DNA of 64,000 bases from an uncultured Bacteroidales bacterium. GTDB taxonomy: Bacteria > Bacteroidota > Bacteroidia > Bacteroidales > WCHB1-69. Each line of letters starts with the position of its first letter. Positions within the stretch are counted from its first letter, which is position 1. Below the pieces are notes generated by a model. It ran no database searches and had not been told where the DNA came from. It worked only from the letters and a program-made list of their open reading frames with translations. The DNA lies in the NCBI GenBank assembly GCA_900315705.1, contig ONAB01000009.1:20312-84311 (forward strand), in the 5' to 3' direction. Positions 1 to 12,044 of this stretch are shown piece by piece. The translations under genes were made by a program, and so were the position numbers.

Positions 1-11
1 GTTTTTCCGTG

Positions 12-39
12 TTTGAAAAAAGTAAAAACTGTATCTTTG
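12..39 (+). promoter_or_regulatory. Promoter of glmS
   Basis: A TTTG at 12-15 and TATCTTTG at 32-39 match the Bacteroidota -33 (TTTG) and -7 (TAnnTTTG) elements, with a 16-base spacer that is slightly shorter than the usual 19. The -7 box lies 54 bases before the glmS start. Inferred from motif only. Confidence 0.6.
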
Positions 40-93
40 CCGCCTCTATGCCGCGTTGATGCGGCAATGTTTTTTTAAGAAAATGATAGCAAT

Positions 94-1938
94 ATGTGTG
101 GAATAGTAGGATACATAGGTCACCGGCAGGCTTCGCCGATACTGCTCAAGGGGCTTACCCGTCTTGAATACCGCGGCTACGACAGCGCCGGCCTTGCCCT
201 TGTGAACGACAACGGGCAACTCTCCATCTATAAGACCAAGGGCAAGGTCCGGGACCTTGAGGCTCTGGTAGCCGACAAGGACACTTCCGGCACTGTCGGC
301 ATTGCCCATACCCGCTGGGCCACCCACGGCGAGCCCAACGATCGCAACGCCCACCCCCATTGGTCGGAGTCACGCAACCTGGCTCTTATCCATAACGGCA
401 TCATTGAAAACTACCAGTCTCTCAAGACACAACTGCTTGCGATGGGCTATCATTTCCAGAGTGACACCGACACTGAGGTCATTGTGCAGCTTATACAATA
501 TATTATGGACTCCCACAAGATGTCGGTGGAAGAGGCTGTGCCCCAGGCCCTGAACACGGTCACGGGGGCGTATGCCATCGTTATCATCGACAAGGAGCAT
601 CCCGATAGGATGATCGCCGCCCGCAAGGGCAGCCCGCTCATCATCGGGGTGGGGAAGGGCGAGTTCCTCGTGGGCTCCGACGCCACCCCCATCGTGGAGT
701 ACACCGACAAGGTGGTCTATCTCGACGAGGAGCAGATTGCCTTTATGCAGCGCGGACAGGATCTGCGCATCGTCAATCTGCGCAATGTGGAGCAGACCCC
801 TGTGGTGCAGCGCCTGCAAATGGACCTGAGCCAGATTGAGAAGGGCGGCTTCCCGCATTTTATGCTCAAGGAAATCTATGAGCAGCCGCAGACTCTCCGC
901 ACCTCTATGCAGGGTCGGTTGCATCCCGAGACCGGCGAGGTGAAGCTCTCCGGTTTCATCGACCACCGCGACCGGCTGCTCAACGCCCGCCGCATCATCA
1001 TCTGCGCCTGCGGCACCTCGTGGCACGCCGGCCTCATTGGCAAGTACATCATCGAGGAGCTCGCCCGCGTCCCCGTGGAGGTGGAGTACTCCTCCGAGTT
1101 CCGCTACCGCAAGCCCGTGCTCTATCCCGACGATGTGGTAATCCCCATCTCGCAGTCTGGCGAGACTGCCGACACGCTCGCGGCCATTCAGCTGTCGCGC
1201 AGCTCCGGTGCCCTGCTCTTCGGCATCTGCAATGTGGTGGGCTCCTCCATCCCACGCGCCACCCACACCGGCTGCTACACCCACGCTGGCCCGGAAATCG
1301 GCGTGGCCTCCACAAAGGCCTTTACCGCCCAGGTCTCCACCCTCTTCCTCCTCGCCCTCAGCATCGCCCAGGCCAAAGGTACGCTGACCAGCGAGCAGAT
1401 GGCGGTTCTGGTGCGTGAATTGCAGCACATCCCCGACAAAATCGCCCGCATCCTGGAACAGGACAAGAAAATCTCCGAAATCGCCAAGGTCTTCACCTAT
1501 GCCCGTAACTTCATCTACCTCGGTCGCGGCTACAACTACCCCGTGGCCCTCGAAGGCGCTTTGAAACTCAAGGAGATATCCTACATCCACGCGGAAGGCT
1601 ATCCCGCCGCCGAGATGAAACACGGTCCCATCGCCCTCATTGACGAGGAGATGCCCGTGGTGGTCATCGCCCCCAAGCGCGGCCATTATGAGAAAATCCT
1701 CAGCAATGTCCAGGAAATCAAGGCGCGCAAGGGACGCATCATCAGCGTCGTCACCGAAGGCGACACCGAGGTGAGCTCCATATCCGACTATACTTTCGAG
1801 ATTCCCGACACCGAGGAGTGCTTCGTGCCCCTGCTGTCGGTCATCCCGCTGCAGCTGCTGGCCTACCACATCGCCATCGCCAAGGGTCGCGACGTGGACC
1901 AGCCTCGCAATCTCGCCAAATCGGTGACCGTCGAATAA
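94..1938 (+). CDS. glmS: Glutamine--fructose-6-phosphate aminotransferase (isomerizing)
   Basis: Makes glucosamine-6-phosphate from fructose-6-phosphate and glutamine, the first step to UDP-GlcNAc for peptidoglycan and LPS; cytosolic. The 614-aa protein has the class II glutamine amidotransferase domain first: it opens MCGIVGYIG, so Cys2 becomes the N-terminal nucleophile after Met removal, which also fixes the start. HTRWATHGEPN follows near residue 71. Two SIS sugar-isomerase domains come next, with CGTSWHAG near 304, SQSGETADT near 352 and a second lobe from about 475. The protein ends KSVTVE, the conserved C-terminal tail. Length is typical of the family (about 610). No glmS ribozyme is visible in the short leader, as expected outside Firmicutes. 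The stop codon lies inside the large inverted repeat that precedes feoB. Confidence 0.97.
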   Translation: MCGIVGYIGHRQASPILLKGLTRLEYRGYDSAGLALVNDNGQLSIYKTKGKVRDLEALVADKDTSGTVGIAHTRWATHGEPNDRNAHPHWSESRNLALIHNGIIENYQSLKTQLLAMGYHFQSDTDTEVIVQLIQYIMDSHKMSVEEAVPQALNTVTGAYAIVIIDKEHPDRMIAARKGSPLIIGVGKGEFLVGSDATPIVEYTDKVVYLDEEQIAFMQRGQDLRIVNLRNVEQTPVVQRLQMDLSQIEKGGFPHFMLKEIYEQPQTLRTSMQGRLHPETGEVKLSGFIDHRDRLLNARRIIICACGTSWHAGLIGKYIIEELARVPVEVEYSSEFRYRKPVLYPDDVVIPISQSGETADTLAAIQLSRSSGALLFGICNVVGSSIPRATHTGCYTHAGPEIGVASTKAFTAQVSTLFLLALSIAQAKGTLTSEQMAVLVRELQHIPDKIARILEQDKKISEIAKVFTYARNFIYLGRGYNYPVALEGALKLKEISYIHAEGYPAAEMKHGPIALIDEEMPVVVIAPKRGHYEKILSNVQEIKARKGRIISVVTEGDTEVSSISDYTFEIPDTEECFVPLLSVIPLQLLAYHIAIAKGRDVDQPRNLAKSVTVE

Positions 1939-2059
1939 CTCTTTTTTACTGGAAAAAAAATAACGATGTCAGGTCATTATCCCCATTTTTGGGGATAGTG
2001 CACGTTATTCTTTTTTTGTTTTTTTGCACGTTCTTCAGTAAAAAAACGAAGCGAGTTAT
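1935..2059. promoter_or_regulatory. Nested inverted repeat between glmS and feoB
   Basis: Three concentric stems fill the whole gap. Outer: ATAACTC (1935-1941) with GAGTTAT (2053-2059), and TTTTTTACTG (1942-1951) with CAGTAAAAAA (2036-2045). Middle: AATAACG (1959-1965) with CGTTATT (2003-2009), flanked by an A-run and a T-run. Inner: CATTATCCCCA (1975-1985) with TGGGGATAGTG (1990-2000) around a TTTT loop. The inner hairpin plus the T-run at 2011-2017 can act as the glmS terminator. TGCACGTTATTC and TGCACGTTCTTC (1999-2010, 2025-2036) form a direct repeat that could be an operator. The structure ends 7 bases before the feoB start codon, so it could also control feoB. The roles are inferred. 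Confidence 0.6.
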
Positions 2060-2066
2060 CTAATCT

Positions 2067-4541
2067 ATGGAAAATCAGAAAGTTACATTATCCGAGATGC
2101 CCACAGGAAGCAACTGCGTCATCGTCAGGCTCAGTGGTCACGGCGGTTTTCGCCACCGGCTGATGGAATTGGGTTTCGTTAGAGGCGAAAAAGTGCGTGT
2201 GGTGAAGAACGCCCCCTTGCTCGACCCCATAGAGTATGAGATTATGCAGGGACACGTTTCCCTCCGCCGCATTGAGGCGCAGCATATTGAGGTAGTACCT
2301 GTGACTGAGGAGGTTGCGCAAAACTACACCTTCAATGGCACGCTCACCGAAGAGGTGACCCGCATTATGGGCGAGAAGGCCAAAACCATCACCGTGGCGC
2401 TGGTCGGCAACCCCAACTGCGGCAAGACATCCTTCTTCAACCACGCCACCGGTATGCGCGAGAAGGTGGGCAACTACAGCGGCGTCACCGTCGATTCCAA
2501 ACTCGGTGTGTTCAAACATCGTGACTATACCTTCAACTTCGTTGATCTCCCCGGCACCTATTCGCTGACCGAATATTCCCCCGAGGAGCTGTATGTGCGC
2601 AAATATATCTTCGAGAACCACCCCGATGTGGTGCTCAACATCGTGGATGCTTCCAATCTGGAGCGGAATCTCTTCCTCACCACCCAACTTATCGATATGA
2701 ACGTGCCGATGGTGATGGGGCTCAATATGTATGACGAGCTGGAAAAAAACGGCGACCAACTGGATATCCAGGCCCTCAGCACAATGTTCGGATTCCCGAT
2801 TATCCCCACGGTCTCTTCCAAGGGCAAGGGCATCGACAAAGTGCTCGACAGCATTATCAATGTCTATGAGAACCTCGATGGCGTAACCAAGCACATCCAC
2901 ATCAACTACGGTGCCGACATCGAGAAGAGCATCGACCTGGTCAAGAACGAGGTGAAGAAAGACAATGTCCTCAGCAGCGAGTTCCCGGCCCGCTATGTGG
3001 CCATCAAGCTGCTGGAGAACGACAAGGTGACCATTGAGGAGGTCTCCAAGTTGCAGAACACCGACAACATCAGGAAAGTCGCGAAGGAGCAATGCGCCGA
3101 GTTGGAACGCACCTACAAGGAGGATGCGGCCACTGTCATTTCGGGGGCCAAGTACGGTTTCATCCGCGGTGCTTTGCAAGAGACCTATACAATTGGCAAA
3201 GACCGCAGTAAGCAGCGCGCCTATACGGTGGATAATTTGCTGACCAACAGATGGCTGGGATTTCCTATCCTCATCTTCTTCCTCTGGCTGATGTTCCAGA
3301 TGACCTTCACCTTGGGGGCTTATCCCCAGCAATGGCTGGAGATGTTCTTCGGCTGGCTGGGAGGAATGTGCGAAATGGTTCTCCCCGACGGGATTATCAA
3401 GGCTTTGCTGGTGGATGGAGTCATCGCCGGTGTGGGGAGCGTCTTTTCCTTCTTGCCCAACATCTTGATACTCTTTTTCTTTATATCCATTTTGGAGGAT
3501 ACGGGCTATATGGCCCGGGCGGCCTTCCTGATGGACAAACTGATGCACAAGATGGGCTTGCACGGCAAGTCGTTCATCCCCTATATCATCGGGTTCGGCT
3601 GCAGCGTGCCCGCCATTATGGCCACCCGCACGCTGGAAAACCGCAAGGACCGCATCCTGACCATCATCACGGTGCCCTTTATGTCCTGCTCCGCCCGCAT
3701 TCCGGTGTATATGCTCCTTATTTCCGCCTTCTTCACCAAGTATAAAGGACTGGTGCTGATGAGCATTTATTTGCTGGGTGTGGTGGCGGCCATCATCACC
3801 TCGTTGATTGTCAAAAAGATATCGTTCAAAAACCAGAGCGACCAGTTCGTGATGGAATTGCCCCCGTATCGTATTCCGACCCTCCGCAACGCCCTTGTCC
3901 ATATGTGGGACAAGAGTGTGCAGTATGTCAAGAAGATGGGTACGGTCATCCTGTTGGCCACGGTCATCATCTGGGTGCTGGAATATTTCCCGCAGCATAG
4001 TGCGCAACTTGACAGCTACACAGCCCGGATGGAGCAGGTGGAGGCCGATCCGACCCTCACTCCTGCCGAGAAGGAGGCCCAGTTGAAGACGCTGGAGTTC
4101 GACCGCACGGTTTGTCAGAGCGAGAACTCCTATATCGCAAAAATAGGCAAGTTCGTGGCCCCGGTGTTCCGTCCGCTGGGCTTTGACTGGAAGATGAGCG
4201 TTTCGCTGCTCACCGGTGTGGCGGCCAAGGAGATTGTGGTCTCCTCGATGGGCGTACTCTACCACGCTGATCTCAATGCGGACGAGAACTCCTCCACGTT
4301 GCAAAGCAGTCTGAAAGCGCAGAAATGGACGGAAGGGAAGGAAAAGGGACAGCCGGTGTTCACCCCGCTGGTGGCATACGGCTATATGATTTTCATATTG
4401 TTGTATTTCCCCTGTGTGGCGGCCCTGTCGGCGGTGTTTCGCGAAGGCGGTCGCAAATGGGGCCTCTTCTCCATCCTTTACAACACTAGTGTGGCCTGGC
4501 TGGCTGCCTTCCTGATACACACAATCGGGATGCTACTTTAA
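2067..4541 (+). CDS. feoB: Ferrous iron transporter, FeoA-FeoB fusion
   Basis: Imports Fe(II) across the inner membrane. The 824-aa protein begins with an SH3-like FeoA domain (about 1-75, with ELGFVRGEKVRVV), followed by the FeoB G domain: G1 GNPNCGKTS near 113, G3 DLPGTYS near 160 and NMYD near 219 in the G4 place. A long helical domain and the membrane core follow. The core carries the two gate repeats, including GFGCSVPAIMATRTLENR near 509 with its conserved cysteine, and several hydrophobic segments to the C-terminus. FeoA fused to FeoB is common in Bacteroidota and explains the absence of a separate feoA. The gene stands alone between two terminators. Iron-dependent control is likely by analogy, but no clear Fur box is recognised. 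Confidence 0.96.
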   Translation: MENQKVTLSEMPTGSNCVIVRLSGHGGFRHRLMELGFVRGEKVRVVKNAPLLDPIEYEIMQGHVSLRRIEAQHIEVVPVTEEVAQNYTFNGTLTEEVTRIMGEKAKTITVALVGNPNCGKTSFFNHATGMREKVGNYSGVTVDSKLGVFKHRDYTFNFVDLPGTYSLTEYSPEELYVRKYIFENHPDVVLNIVDASNLERNLFLTTQLIDMNVPMVMGLNMYDELEKNGDQLDIQALSTMFGFPIIPTVSSKGKGIDKVLDSIINVYENLDGVTKHIHINYGADIEKSIDLVKNEVKKDNVLSSEFPARYVAIKLLENDKVTIEEVSKLQNTDNIRKVAKEQCAELERTYKEDAATVISGAKYGFIRGALQETYTIGKDRSKQRAYTVDNLLTNRWLGFPILIFFLWLMFQMTFTLGAYPQQWLEMFFGWLGGMCEMVLPDGIIKALLVDGVIAGVGSVFSFLPNILILFFFISILEDTGYMARAAFLMDKLMHKMGLHGKSFIPYIIGFGCSVPAIMATRTLENRKDRILTIITVPFMSCSARIPVYMLLISAFFTKYKGLVLMSIYLLGVVAAIITSLIVKKISFKNQSDQFVMELPPYRIPTLRNALVHMWDKSVQYVKKMGTVILLATVIIWVLEYFPQHSAQLDSYTARMEQVEADPTLTPAEKEAQLKTLEFDRTVCQSENSYIAKIGKFVAPVFRPLGFDWKMSVSLLTGVAAKEIVVSSMGVLYHADLNADENSSTLQSSLKAQKWTEGKEKGQPVFTPLVAYGYMIFILLYFPCVAALSAVFREGGRKWGLFSILYNTSVAWLAAFLIHTIGMLL

Positions 4542-4586
4542 TATTATGTTGTTGTTTTATATTATATTTTTTCAAGTTTTGGTTGT

Positions 4587-4614
4587 GGGGCGTCATTTCT
4601 GACGCCCCTTTTTT
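4587..4614 (+). terminator. Rho-independent terminator of feoB
   Basis: Perfect 9-bp stem GGGGCGTCA / TGACGCCCC (4587-4595, 4600-4608) with a TTTC loop and a run of six T. Confidence 0.9.
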
Positions 4615-4640
4615 GCTGCCTCTCCAATCCGTAATTTTTT

Positions 4641-4648
4641 TATTTTTG
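4641..4648 (+). promoter_or_regulatory. -7 element before the small outer-membrane protein gene
   Basis: TATTTTTG fits TAnnTTTG and lies 29 bases before the start codon at 4678. No convincing -33 box is seen. Confidence 0.5.
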
Positions 4649-4677
4649 CCGCCATTATTAACCTAAACTATTTTGTT

Positions 4678-5223
4678 ATGAAAAGAATGAAGAAAAATGC
4701 TATTTTGTTCTTGCTCTTGATGGGAATGATGGGTGGTGCGTTTGCCCAAGCCCCCTACAAACACAGTATTGGCGGTACCGTGGGAAGCCTTAACGCCTTT
4801 TCTTACAAGACATTCCTGATGAATCACCTTGCCCTGCAAGTGGATTTGGGATATAAATACACGCTCGGAGCCACCCGCTACGGCAATCTGAATGTCAGCT
4901 CCTTCGAAGTGAACCCCAACCTGATGTATGAAGGCCATTTCACCAAGGGTCTCTATGGATTCATCGGCGGTGGCGTCAGTCTGGGTTATTCTTGGATGTG
5001 GGGCGCCTATGACCTCTATTGGGGCCCCGTGAATTATCACTATCGCTACGATTACGGCAAATTCGGTGCGAATGGCATCCTCGGCCTGGAGTACAAGTTC
5101 AGCATCCCGCTGACACTGCAGTTTGATTTCCGTCCCGGTTACGGAATGCTTTTCGACGATAATGTTGATTTTGATTATTTCGACTGGGGTGTGAATATCG
5201 GAGTCCGCTACACCTTCAGATAG
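4678..5223 (+). CDS. Small outer-membrane beta-barrel protein
   Basis: A 181-aa protein with a clear signal peptide (MKRMKKNAILFLLLMGMMGG... cleaved near AFA-QAP). The mature part alternates aromatic and polar residues, is rich in glycine and tyrosine, and ends in VRYTFR, the pattern of a small eight-stranded outer-membrane barrel of the OmpX/OmpW size class. A run of Trp and Tyr near 100-120 (WMWGAYDLYWGPVNYHY) probably belongs to a surface loop or membrane girdle. The specific function is unknown. It has its own promoter and terminator, so it is monocistronic. A start at the next in-frame Met (4687) is possible. Confidence 0.75.
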   Translation: MKRMKKNAILFLLLMGMMGGAFAQAPYKHSIGGTVGSLNAFSYKTFLMNHLALQVDLGYKYTLGATRYGNLNVSSFEVNPNLMYEGHFTKGLYGFIGGGVSLGYSWMWGAYDLYWGPVNYHYRYDYGKFGANGILGLEYKFSIPLTLQFDFRPGYGMLFDDNVDFDYFDWGVNIGVRYTFR

Positions 5224-5315
5224 GATTGTCTGTTATCGATGATAACTCGTCTGCCGTATGTTGTTAATGACGGTGGACAGCAACTTCTCATCAGCCTCTT
5301 CGTTTGGGTAAACGG

Positions 5316-5345
5316 AGGGGCTGATTTTTTTTTGGCCCCTTTTTG
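5316..5345 (+). terminator. Terminator after the small outer-membrane protein gene
   Basis: AGGGGC (5316-5321) pairs with GCCCCT (5335-5340) across a T-rich loop, followed by TTTTT. The stem is short but correctly placed. Confidence 0.55.
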
Positions 5346-5353
5346 TATTTTTG
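5346..5353 (+). promoter_or_regulatory. -7 element of the sigma/WG gene
   Basis: TATTTTTG immediately follows the preceding terminator and lies 23 bases before the start at 5377. Confidence 0.5.
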
Positions 5354-5376
5354 CGTCATCATTTTAAAAAAAGAGG

Positions 5377-6732
5377 ATGCGCTCACAGACCTTTTGGGAA
5401 AAGACATATCACAAGAACATCGCCAAGATGATTGGCGTCAACCTCCGTTATGTGGGCGACCGCGCGGTGGCAGAGGACCTTGCGCACGACGCGATTCTCA
5501 AAGCCATCGAGAAATCGGGCAGCTACCGCCACCTCGGCAGTTTCGAGGGATGGCTGATGCGGCTCAACCTGAACAACACGCTGGACTATCTGCGCCGTCA
5601 ACCGCAATTTTTGTCCATTGACAACGCTCCTCATCCCGTTATGAACGAGACGTGCCACGACGAGCCCCCGCAACCCGACGAGTTCACCGAATCGGAAATT
5701 CTCGATGCCATTTGCGCCCTGCCCGAACGCCAACGGGTGGTTTTCAATCTCTACGTCTTTGAAAAACAAACCCATAAGACAATCGCCGACAAACTGCAGA
5801 TTGGCATACGGAGTTCAAAACGATATTTGTCGGAAGCACGAACACAACTTCAGCAATTTCTGAAAGATAAACAAACAACCAAAAAATCAGGCATTATGAT
5901 TATACTGATGATGATTACGCGTCGAAGTCACGCCGTTGATCGTCTTTGTCTTGCCAAACTGAGCAAGTTGGCAGTGGCCCCTGTCACACCCTCCCCATTG
6001 GCATCGCTGGATTGGGCTGCCGTTCCGAAGTCCTCCCTATGGCTCACGCTCTCTGCCGCCAAAGCCCCCGCCATCGCCACGGGTGTGGTTGCCACTGTTG
6101 TGGCTGGATCCGCCATTGCATATCAGGCCCGACCTGACAATCCTGCAGCCGTGCCACAAGAACCTGATCCTGTAGAGACGGGGCACGCCCCGTCTCTACA
6201 GGCCGACACAATTCCTGTTGTAGTTGCTTCTCCACAGGCCGGCACAATTCCCGTTGTAGTTGTGTCTTCACCGAATGATACAATTCCTGTTCCTGCTGTA
6301 GAGACGCGCCGTGGCGCGTCTTCGCAATACGCTGACCAGCAAGTCAAAGGAACCGAATCATCTGTTTCACCATTGCCCGAAACGCCCGTCGCGACCTCTT
6401 CCCATCATAGCCTGAAGAAGTTCGAGCGCAACGGCTACTACGGTCTCCAAGATGAAAAAGGATACATTGTGGTATATCCGAAATATTCGGACATAAAGCC
6501 GTTCGACGAATACCGGAGCGGGTGGGCAATGGTGGAGATATTCGGGTTCAAGGGTTTTGTGGACTCCTCCGGCAAAGATGTGGTCCCCGCACAATACGAC
6601 GAGGTCGGCAGATTCGGCTTCTATCACGATGGCTGGGCATTGGTGCGCAAGGGCAACTTCTATGGTTTTATCGACTTGTCAGGGAAAGAAGTCGTGCCTG
6701 TGACACACAAAAAGCGCGACCTTATCCCGTAG
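5377..6732 (+). CDS. ECF sigma factor with membrane segment and WG-repeat tail
   Basis: A 451-aa fusion. Residues 1-85 are sigma-70 region 2 (YVGDRAVAEDLAHDAILKAI, then LGSFEGWLMRLNLNNTLDYL). Residues about 110-165 are region 4 with a helix-turn-helix (LPERQRVVFNLYVFEKQTHK). A hydrophobic segment follows at about 228-250. The linker at about 265-312 is Pro/Val/Thr-rich and is made of two palindromic repeats flanking three 12-residue repeats with TIPV cores. From about 345 to the end lie WG-type repeats (NGYYGLQDEKGYIV, then GFKGFVDSSGKDVVPAQYDE, then NFYGFIDLSGKEVVP). ECF factors are normally about 180 aa and soluble. The layout suggests a membrane-tethered sigma factor whose outer WG part might sense a ligand, with release by proteolysis; this is inference. 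No anti-sigma gene is next to it. Confidence 0.8.
   Translation: MRSQTFWEKTYHKNIAKMIGVNLRYVGDRAVAEDLAHDAILKAIEKSGSYRHLGSFEGWLMRLNLNNTLDYLRRQPQFLSIDNAPHPVMNETCHDEPPQPDEFTESEILDAICALPERQRVVFNLYVFEKQTHKTIADKLQIGIRSSKRYLSEARTQLQQFLKDKQTTKKSGIMIILMMITRRSHAVDRLCLAKLSKLAVAPVTPSPLASLDWAAVPKSSLWLTLSAAKAPAIATGVVATVVAGSAIAYQARPDNPAAVPQEPDPVETGHAPSLQADTIPVVVASPQAGTIPVVVVSSPNDTIPVPAVETRRGASSQYADQQVKGTESSVSPLPETPVATSSHHSLKKFERNGYYGLQDEKGYIVVYPKYSDIKPFDEYRSGWAMVEIFGFKGFVDSSGKDVVPAQYDEVGRFGFYHDGWALVRKGNFYGFIDLSGKEVVPVTHKKRDLIP
6171..6200. repeat. Palindromic element copy 1, in frame in the sigma/WG gene
   Basis: TGTAGAGACGGGG (6171-6183) pairs with CCCCGTCTCTACA (6188-6200). It is read as VETGHAPSLQ. The same element occurs at 6297, 7941, 9585 and 39856. 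Confidence 0.85.
6201..6296 (+). repeat. Three 36-bp tandem repeats in the linker
   Basis: ACAATTCC recurs at 6208, 6244 and 6280, a strict 36-base period, encoding three 12-residue units with a TIPV core. The array lies between two palindromic element copies. Confidence 0.8.
6297..6320. repeat. Palindromic element copy 2, right arm decayed
   Basis: TGTAGAGACGCGCC with GGCGCGTC. The right arm then reads TTCGCA where a full copy would read TCTACA. It is read as VETRRGASSQ, the same frame as copy 1. Confidence 0.75.
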
Positions 6733-6771
6733 TCTTACGTCTCAAGTCTAATGTCATCAATAATCGTTTCA

Positions 6772-7698
6772 ATGAAAAGAGCAGTTTTAATCATCTCAAT
6801 TTTATTATCAATCAATGTGTTAACAGCACAATCCCTCAACTATTACAATTTGGAGCCTTTTACCGTTGTGGACATAAACTTCGTTGGGGAGGTGGTCATA
6901 AAACAATGCGCCATAAGTAATGAAGTGACCATTGAGTCCAATGATTACAAATTTATTGAGCACACTCACGTTGTGGTTTCTGACGGAAAACTTTCCATCT
7001 ATATGGACAAGAATTCGTCTCTTGAAAAAAAAGACTATATCCAGATGGAGATACATTTGCCCCGTTTGGAGAAATTGACCTTGCTTGGCGCAGGCAATGT
7101 GAAGGTGGAAAAGAGAAACGAGCCGAATCTGATGGTCATCAACTCGGGCGTGGGCGAATGCACCCTCCAATGCCTGAAAATCGAAGGAACATTGGAACTG
7201 CACAACAAGGGTGCAGGCGGCATCAAGGTCTCATCTCCCGATCCCATTCGGCAACAGACCCTGCTCATCAACAATTCCGGCGCAGGTGATGTGTCCATTC
7301 TTGGAAGCCACGTCAGCAATTCATTAATCGTCAATAATATGGGAGCTGGCGACGTTTCGGTGAACCTGATGAGCATCCCCACCGATGAATTGATTCTCCA
7401 GAACAAAAGCGTGGGAGACATCATAATTCAAAATGTTTTGGCAAAAAGGTTGGAATTGCGCATCCTGAGTACGGGCAATTTGAAGATGATGAACGGCAAA
7501 GCGGATGAGATGACTTTGGAGAGTGTCGGTGTCGGAAACGTCCACCTGCTGTTGAAAGTCGCTACCGCGCACATCACGCACGGCGGCGTGGGCAATATCA
7601 TAGCCACCGTGACGGGAACCGCCTACCTCACCGAAAAATCCGGGCTGGGGAAGGTCACCATTCACGGCGGTGGAAAAATCGTAAAGGAAAAGCCTTGA
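6772..7698 (+). CDS. Secreted DUF2807 (GIN domain) protein
   Basis: A 308-aa exported protein. The start at 6772 gives a clean signal peptide (MKRAVLIISILLSINVLTAQ); an upstream in-frame ATG at 6751 only adds a polar leader. The rest is a DUF2807 head domain: repeated short beta segments with the G-x-G-[ND] rhythm (GAGNVKVE, GVGECTL, GAGGIKV, GAGDVSI, GAGDVSV, GVGNVHL), forming a right-handed beta-helix-like stack. Family members are surface or periplasmic proteins of Bacteroidota without a firm biochemical role. It starts 39 bases after the sigma/WG gene with no terminator between, so the two may be co-transcribed and the protein could be part of that response. Confidence 0.85.
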   Translation: MKRAVLIISILLSINVLTAQSLNYYNLEPFTVVDINFVGEVVIKQCAISNEVTIESNDYKFIEHTHVVVSDGKLSIYMDKNSSLEKKDYIQMEIHLPRLEKLTLLGAGNVKVEKRNEPNLMVINSGVGECTLQCLKIEGTLELHNKGAGGIKVSSPDPIRQQTLLINNSGAGDVSILGSHVSNSLIVNNMGAGDVSVNLMSIPTDELILQNKSVGDIIIQNVLAKRLELRILSTGNLKMMNGKADEMTLESVGVGNVHLLLKVATAHITHGGVGNIIATVTGTAYLTEKSGLGKVTIHGGGKIVKEKP

Positions 7699-7747
7699 AT
7701 CCGGCAGATAAAGTAAGTTCACAATTTTGTGGTCCACGAGATGGTGA

Positions 7748-11701
<3,954 letters not shown>

Positions 11702-11758
11702 TGGCTAGCTGTAGAGTGTCAATATAAATATTCAGGTGCAAGGTTGCATAAAAAATCG

Positions 11759-11766
11759 TATTTTTG
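11759..11766 (+). promoter_or_regulatory. -7 element for the 11.8-12.6 kb gene pair
   Basis: TATTTTTG 20 bases before the start codon at 11787. Confidence 0.5.
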
Positions 11767-11786
11767 CAGTTCCAATAAATTATCTG

Positions 11787-12044
11787 ATGAAAGCATTCTA
11801 CCGATATACAGATGGCGAAGCCGAAGAGATTCCCGAAGGCGGATTGGAGGCTTTGCTGGAACGGAACCGTGGTTACCTTCGCAACTACGAGGAACTTGAA
11901 TGCGACTTGGATGACCCTGCCTACGTGGCGCGTGGCAATGGCTTCTGTGATGCGAAATTCAGCGAGGATTTTGTCGAAGGACAGATTGCCAAATATAGGG
12001 CGCGTGTAAATGACATTTTGCAATCTTTGAAGAATCGGGAATGA
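11787..12044 (+). CDS. Small acidic protein of unknown function
   Basis: An 85-aa soluble acidic protein. Starting at 11787 (MKAFYRYTDGEAEEIPEGGL) places the TATTTTTG promoter correctly; a longer reading from 11736 would start upstream of that promoter and is rejected. It has no signal peptide and no cysteine pair. The N-terminus looks like a compact beta-hairpin and the C-terminus a helix (AKYRARVNDILQSLKN). Its stop overlaps the next start by four bases (ATGA), so the two are translationally coupled. I do not recognise the family. Confidence 0.65.
   Translation: MKAFYRYTDGEAEEIPEGGLEALLERNRGYLRNYEELECDLDDPAYVARGNGFCDAKFSEDFVEGQIAKYRARVNDILQSLKNRE

Noticed and set aside
40-93. glmS ribozyme upstream of glmS
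   Set aside because: The leader is only about 50 bases and lacks the required fold; this ribozyme is known from Firmicutes.
2088-4520. 810-codon open frame antisense to feoB
   Set aside because: Shadow frame caused by codon bias; its translation is His/Gln-rich with no domain, while the + strand is clearly FeoB.
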